Part shown: positions 14,758 to 17,094 of the stretch, piece by piece
How the letters are laid out: every line of letters starts with the position of its first letter
Position numbering within the stretch: the first letter of the stretch is position 1
From: JAGNEJ01 sp043757865
Lineage (GTDB): Bacteria > Verrucomicrobiota > Verrucomicrobiia > Verrucomicrobiales > V1-33
Reading direction: 5' to 3'
Length of the DNA stretch: 17,094 nt
Assembly (NCBI GenBank): GCA_043757865.1
Contig: JAYVOP010000270.1
Span: forward strand, 1-17,094
Notes under the pieces: generated by a model
Seen by the model: the letters and a program-made list of their open reading frames with translations, nothing else
Told to the model about the DNA's origin: nothing
Databases searched by the model: none
Translations under genes and position numbers: made by a program

Positions 14758-15428
14758 TTAAAACGCTGAGGTGCCAGTTTTACGATGGCTCGGCTTAGGG
14801 CGGGGAGATTTTTCAAAAACCACCACAGAGTCGTAGAAAGTCATTGAGAGCGTGGACTCTGTGAATCTAGTCACCCCGCTGCCTTGCCGAAGATGCCAGC
14901 CGTTCAACTCATCGATCAACCGCTTGGCATACTGGATGAAGGTGCCAGGGCTTTGCAGGCCGCCGCCATACTCCTCCCAGTAGGATGTGTGGCAGTCTTC
15001 CACCAGATACAACCCAGTAGGCTTCACTGCACCTATCAACTCCTCATAGGAAATGATCTGCTCCGTCATCTGGTGTCCTCCGTCGTCGATGATGATGTAA
15101 AGGGACCGTGCTCCTGGACAAGCTGGCGGAGAAAAGCCGGGTCCGCCTGATTCCCAATCACGATGGCCGTGTGCTCGTCTGCAAATTGTTGACACCGCTG
15201 GTCCACATCTACTCCCACCAACTGACATCCAGCGCCAAAATACGCCTGCCACATCTGCAAGGAACCTCCCTGGCTCCCCCCTATTTCCAGCACCTTGGGG
15301 GACCTCCCCACGAAGCACTCAAAATGGCGGCTATAGATCTCGAAATAATGCTCCCACTTGTGGATCAAGCGGCCAGGATTGTTCTCGAAATATTCTCGGA
15401 GGGTGGAGTCTTTATTCATTTCAAGCAT
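14758..15428 (-). pseudogene. Frameshifted SAM methyltransferase (glycan O-methyltransferase type)
   Basis: The first part, from ATG 15428, reads KVLEIGGSQGGSLQMWQAYF, then LVGVDVDQRC, then FLRQLVQEHGPF, and then runs out of frame to a stop at 15066. The other frame, open to the TAA at 14758, continues the protein with YIIIDDGGHQMTEQIISYEE, LYLVEDCHTSYWEEYGGG, GTFIQYAKRLIDELNGWH and a Lys/Arg-rich end. One base is missing near 15099-15101, either a T of the ttt run or the G of an expected GAC (relatives read F-D-I-I-I-D-D-G-G-H). Repaired, it gives about 223 residues, a normal length. Relatives methylate sugars in polysaccharide, glycolipid or antibiotic pathways. It is the first gene of the damaged glycan locus. 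A sequencing error is an alternative. Confidence 0.7.
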
Positions 15429-15485
15429 GTGAGACTGAATTTAAAATCCATGAATATCAAGCTGATAAAATGAGGGGTGAACATA

Positions 15486-16238
15486 CTAGCTGCGTTTTAA
15501 TTGTAAGCCCTGTTTTATCCCAAATGCTAACAGTAATAAAAATCCACAGGCACCACTAAATACTTTAAGGTTGGCCAGCCAACCTTCGTTCTGTTTTAAT
15601 TTGCCATCATTTTGCCCGCTAATTGGATGATCCACGAGAACACCATTGTTTAAAAGTTGCACTTTACTGGTGTCCTCTGGTAAGGGAAGTGCGAATGGAG
15701 GAGACGTCGAGGAGGCACTGAGGGGCGATGGGTGATTTTTTTGAAAGGCTTCAACGGTCATCCCTTTAACGGCTGTTTGGACGTCAGATTCTATGCTGCA
15801 CTCTCCACTTGCATCTATTTTAAGTGACAAACCAGTTACTGAAAAATCTGAATGATCAATATCTTTGTCCCCCTGAGCGTTCCAAAAGATGCTGATTCGA
15901 TAATCTCCCTGTGTAAGTTCGGATAGTGTATTTGCACTGATCTTTTGAGTGATGCGCTCTCCAGGTCTCCAAGTAAAATCGTAGATGGAGGAGTTCACCA
16001 ATTTTTTGGGCGAAGGAATCGTAAAACGCCCAATTTTTTCCGATTCTACCACCACGGTATAGCCACGATTTACACTATAAACCGAAAGAGGAAACTCTAC
16101 ATTGGTGGAGTTCTCAATGGTGAAAAAAATCTCTCTGACCCCTGTCGGTAGATAATCAATTTGGGGAATTATGGGGGCAGATATTGACTTACATGCCATA
16201 ATATAAGAGTATATTAAGCATAAAGTTAAATTTTTCAT
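15486..16238 (-). CDS. Secreted protein with C-terminal membrane anchor, unknown function
   Basis: This 250-residue protein belongs to no family I recognise. It starts with an export signal (MKNLTLCLIYSYIMACKSISA); IMAC could be a degenerate lipobox, otherwise cleavage after SISA is likely. A beta-rich domain follows (about 30-145; VREIFFTIENSTNVEFPLSV and WRPGERITQKI), reminiscent of Ig-like folds, then a Ser/Pro-rich linker and a C-terminal helix (SGACGFLLLLAFGIKQGLQL) ending in KRS. The body would face the periplasm and be held by the C-terminus. I chose ATG 16238; the longer frame begins with a TTG at 16256 inside the upstream gene. The spacing to the upstream stop is 8 nt, so the two are cotranscribed. 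The base composition is AT-richer than the genes at 387-11885, which suggests accessory origin. Confidence 0.6.
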   Translation of the reverse strand: MKNLTLCLIYSYIMACKSISAPIIPQIDYLPTGVREIFFTIENSTNVEFPLSVYSVNRGYTVVVESEKIGRFTIPSPKKLVNSSIYDFTWRPGERITQKISANTLSELTQGDYRISIFWNAQGDKDIDHSDFSVTGLSLKIDASGECSIESDVQTAVKGMTVEAFQKNHPSPLSASSTSPPFALPLPEDTSKVQLLNNGVLVDHPISGQNDGKLKQNEGWLANLKVFSGACGFLLLLAFGIKQGLQLKRS

Positions 16239-16246
16239 CTCACTTA

Positions 16247-17005
16247 TTATTGACAAGGGTAATAATCGTCAGATTCGTCTTCCGTCGACGCTTTCCACAG
16301 TGGGTGGTCATGGCACTCCTGGGTCTCCTGTTTAGATTCGTAAGCAGGATCTGGGTCATCTGCCGCCTTCCAACCCCTGGAGGATTTCACAGCCTTGCCA
16401 TAAAAGGACCACGTAATTTTTTTAACAGGAACCCATTTAGAGTCCGATCCTTCTGGTTTAAACATTAAGTATGTCCTAAAAAAATCATGGAGTTCTGCTG
16501 TCTTTGGGTGGGAGAAATCATTTCCGAGAAGAGTAATATTGCCGAGTGTTATACCGGGAGTATCTCTCCAAGTAGAGGAATTCGGACCTACTGAGACTTC
16601 CGCATCTCCACCCCCAACTGGTTTGGAGAGCGGGAACGCTGTGTCGAGAATATAGCCTTCGTCGCTATATTTTCCGTTCTTAGGTCTGACGGTTTCTCCG
16701 TAGAGCTTGATGGCACCATTGACTGTAGCTGACGCACTGATTTGCCGATCCCAGTCTACAAGTTGAAGCAGGGCGAATTTCCCTCCTTGGAGATCATCAG
16801 GTAGATTAGAATCATTCACAGTGGCCGTGAATTCCATTCCTAGAGTTCCCCCCGCCCCTAATGTTATGCGCTCTCCCTTGGTGGAGTCATTAAAACATGA
16901 TTTTGCTTTGCCTTGAGTTGCCTCAAAAGTTGACTCTGGAGCTAAGACGCTGATGGTTCCTTCTGTAGTTTTGTCTGTGTCATCCACTTTATATTTAGGG
17001 CACAA
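16247..17005 (-). CDS. Protein with a PVC-type domain of unknown function, uncertain 5' end
   Basis: The 252-codon frame is rich in Asp, Thr and Gly. The segment LLQLVDWDRQ..., ILDTAFPLSKP, STWRDTPGITL and especially FFRTYLMFKPEGSDSKWVPVKKITWSFYGKA resembles a domain that I associate with secreted and RHS-like proteins in Verrucomicrobiota. The C-terminus has scattered Cys (ECHDH, YYPCQ). The nominal start is a TTG at 17005 without SD, 6 nt after an in-frame TGA. One base out of frame, the upstream sequence reads KKFVGVHSPLIPVVP and would join to KYKVDDTD. The gene may therefore be the 3' part of a longer gene with a frameshift, reaching beyond the window. It is AT-rich like its downstream partner, whose start is 8 nt after this stop. 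The function is unknown. Confidence 0.5.
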   Translation of the reverse strand: MCPKYKVDDTDKTTEGTISVLAPESTFEATQGKAKSCFNDSTKGERITLGAGGTLGMEFTATVNDSNLPDDLQGGKFALLQLVDWDRQISASATVNGAIKLYGETVRPKNGKYSDEGYILDTAFPLSKPVGGGDAEVSVGPNSSTWRDTPGITLGNITLLGNDFSHPKTAELHDFFRTYLMFKPEGSDSKWVPVKKITWSFYGKAVKSSRGWKAADDPDPAYESKQETQECHDHPLWKASTEDESDDYYPCQ

Positions 17006-17094
17006 CGGGAATCAGTGGGGAGTGAACTCCGACGAATTTCTTGCTATCTAGACTGAATGAGCGAACTCAACATCAAAGCATTTTATAGCCAATC

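Noticed and set aside
15095..15106. Programmed ribosomal frameshift
   Set aside because: The site does not match the usual slippery heptamer, and the enzyme is not of a type known to use one.

Overview
The window looks like a piece of chromosome from a Gram-negative, meso-diaminopimelate-containing bacterium, most likely a member of the Verrucomicrobiota. The reasons are an AsmA/YdbH-like envelope protein, an Mpl murein-recycling ligase, a zinc-ribbon/Pro-Ala linker/single-TM protein of a type I associate with Verrucomicrobiae, a secreted protein with a PVC-style domain, frequent GTG starts, and many genes without a Shine-Dalgarno sequence. The assignment rests on recognised families and style, not on a search. 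Most of the window is GC-rich; roughly 15480-17005 is visibly AT-richer.

Layout. (1) 387-3846, minus strand: a two-gene unit made of a 103-residue unknown protein with a strong SD and a 1041-residue AsmA/YdbH-like protein. Two direct copies of a ~39-bp repeat (308-347 and 4328-4367) lie outside this unit. (2) 3847-5075: a long gene-poor stretch with eight 8-bp tandem repeats, a possible decayed membrane-protein ORF, the second repeat copy, and a cluster of hairpins and a perfect 16-bp palindrome. (3) 5076-7908, plus strand: a CpxR-like response regulator (GTG start, possibly leaderless), a CpxA-like histidine kinase and a HAD-family hydrolase, tightly packed. It ends in a hairpin shared with the convergent zinc-ribbon gene. 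(4) 7929-9482, minus strand: the zinc-ribbon/TM protein. (5) 9709-11885, plus strand: mpl overlapping by 4 nt a zinc-dependent M14-type peptidase/amidase gene. Both plausibly act on murein peptides. (6) 11886-12559: an intergenic region with an 88-bp MITE-like element that has 12-bp perfect terminal inverted repeats and a 4-bp GGAA duplication. (7) 12560-15428, minus strand: a glycan-modification locus that is broken. One methyltransferase has a 1-nt frameshift. A second methyltransferase was apparently one long protein with a GT92-like glycosyltransferase and is now cut by an in-frame TGA; the glycosyltransferase tail may carry a third lesion. (8) 15486-17005, minus strand: two AT-richer genes for a membrane-anchored secreted protein and a protein of unknown function with an uncertain start near the window edge.

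Functionally the intact parts concern the cell envelope: an envelope-spanning AsmA-like protein, an envelope-stress-type two-component system, and murein peptide recycling. The most notable observations are the MITE, the triple-damaged glycosyltransferase/methyltransferase locus, the mpl-M14 pairing, and the out-of-frame 8-bp repeat array. I did not find a clearly new defence or mobile system.
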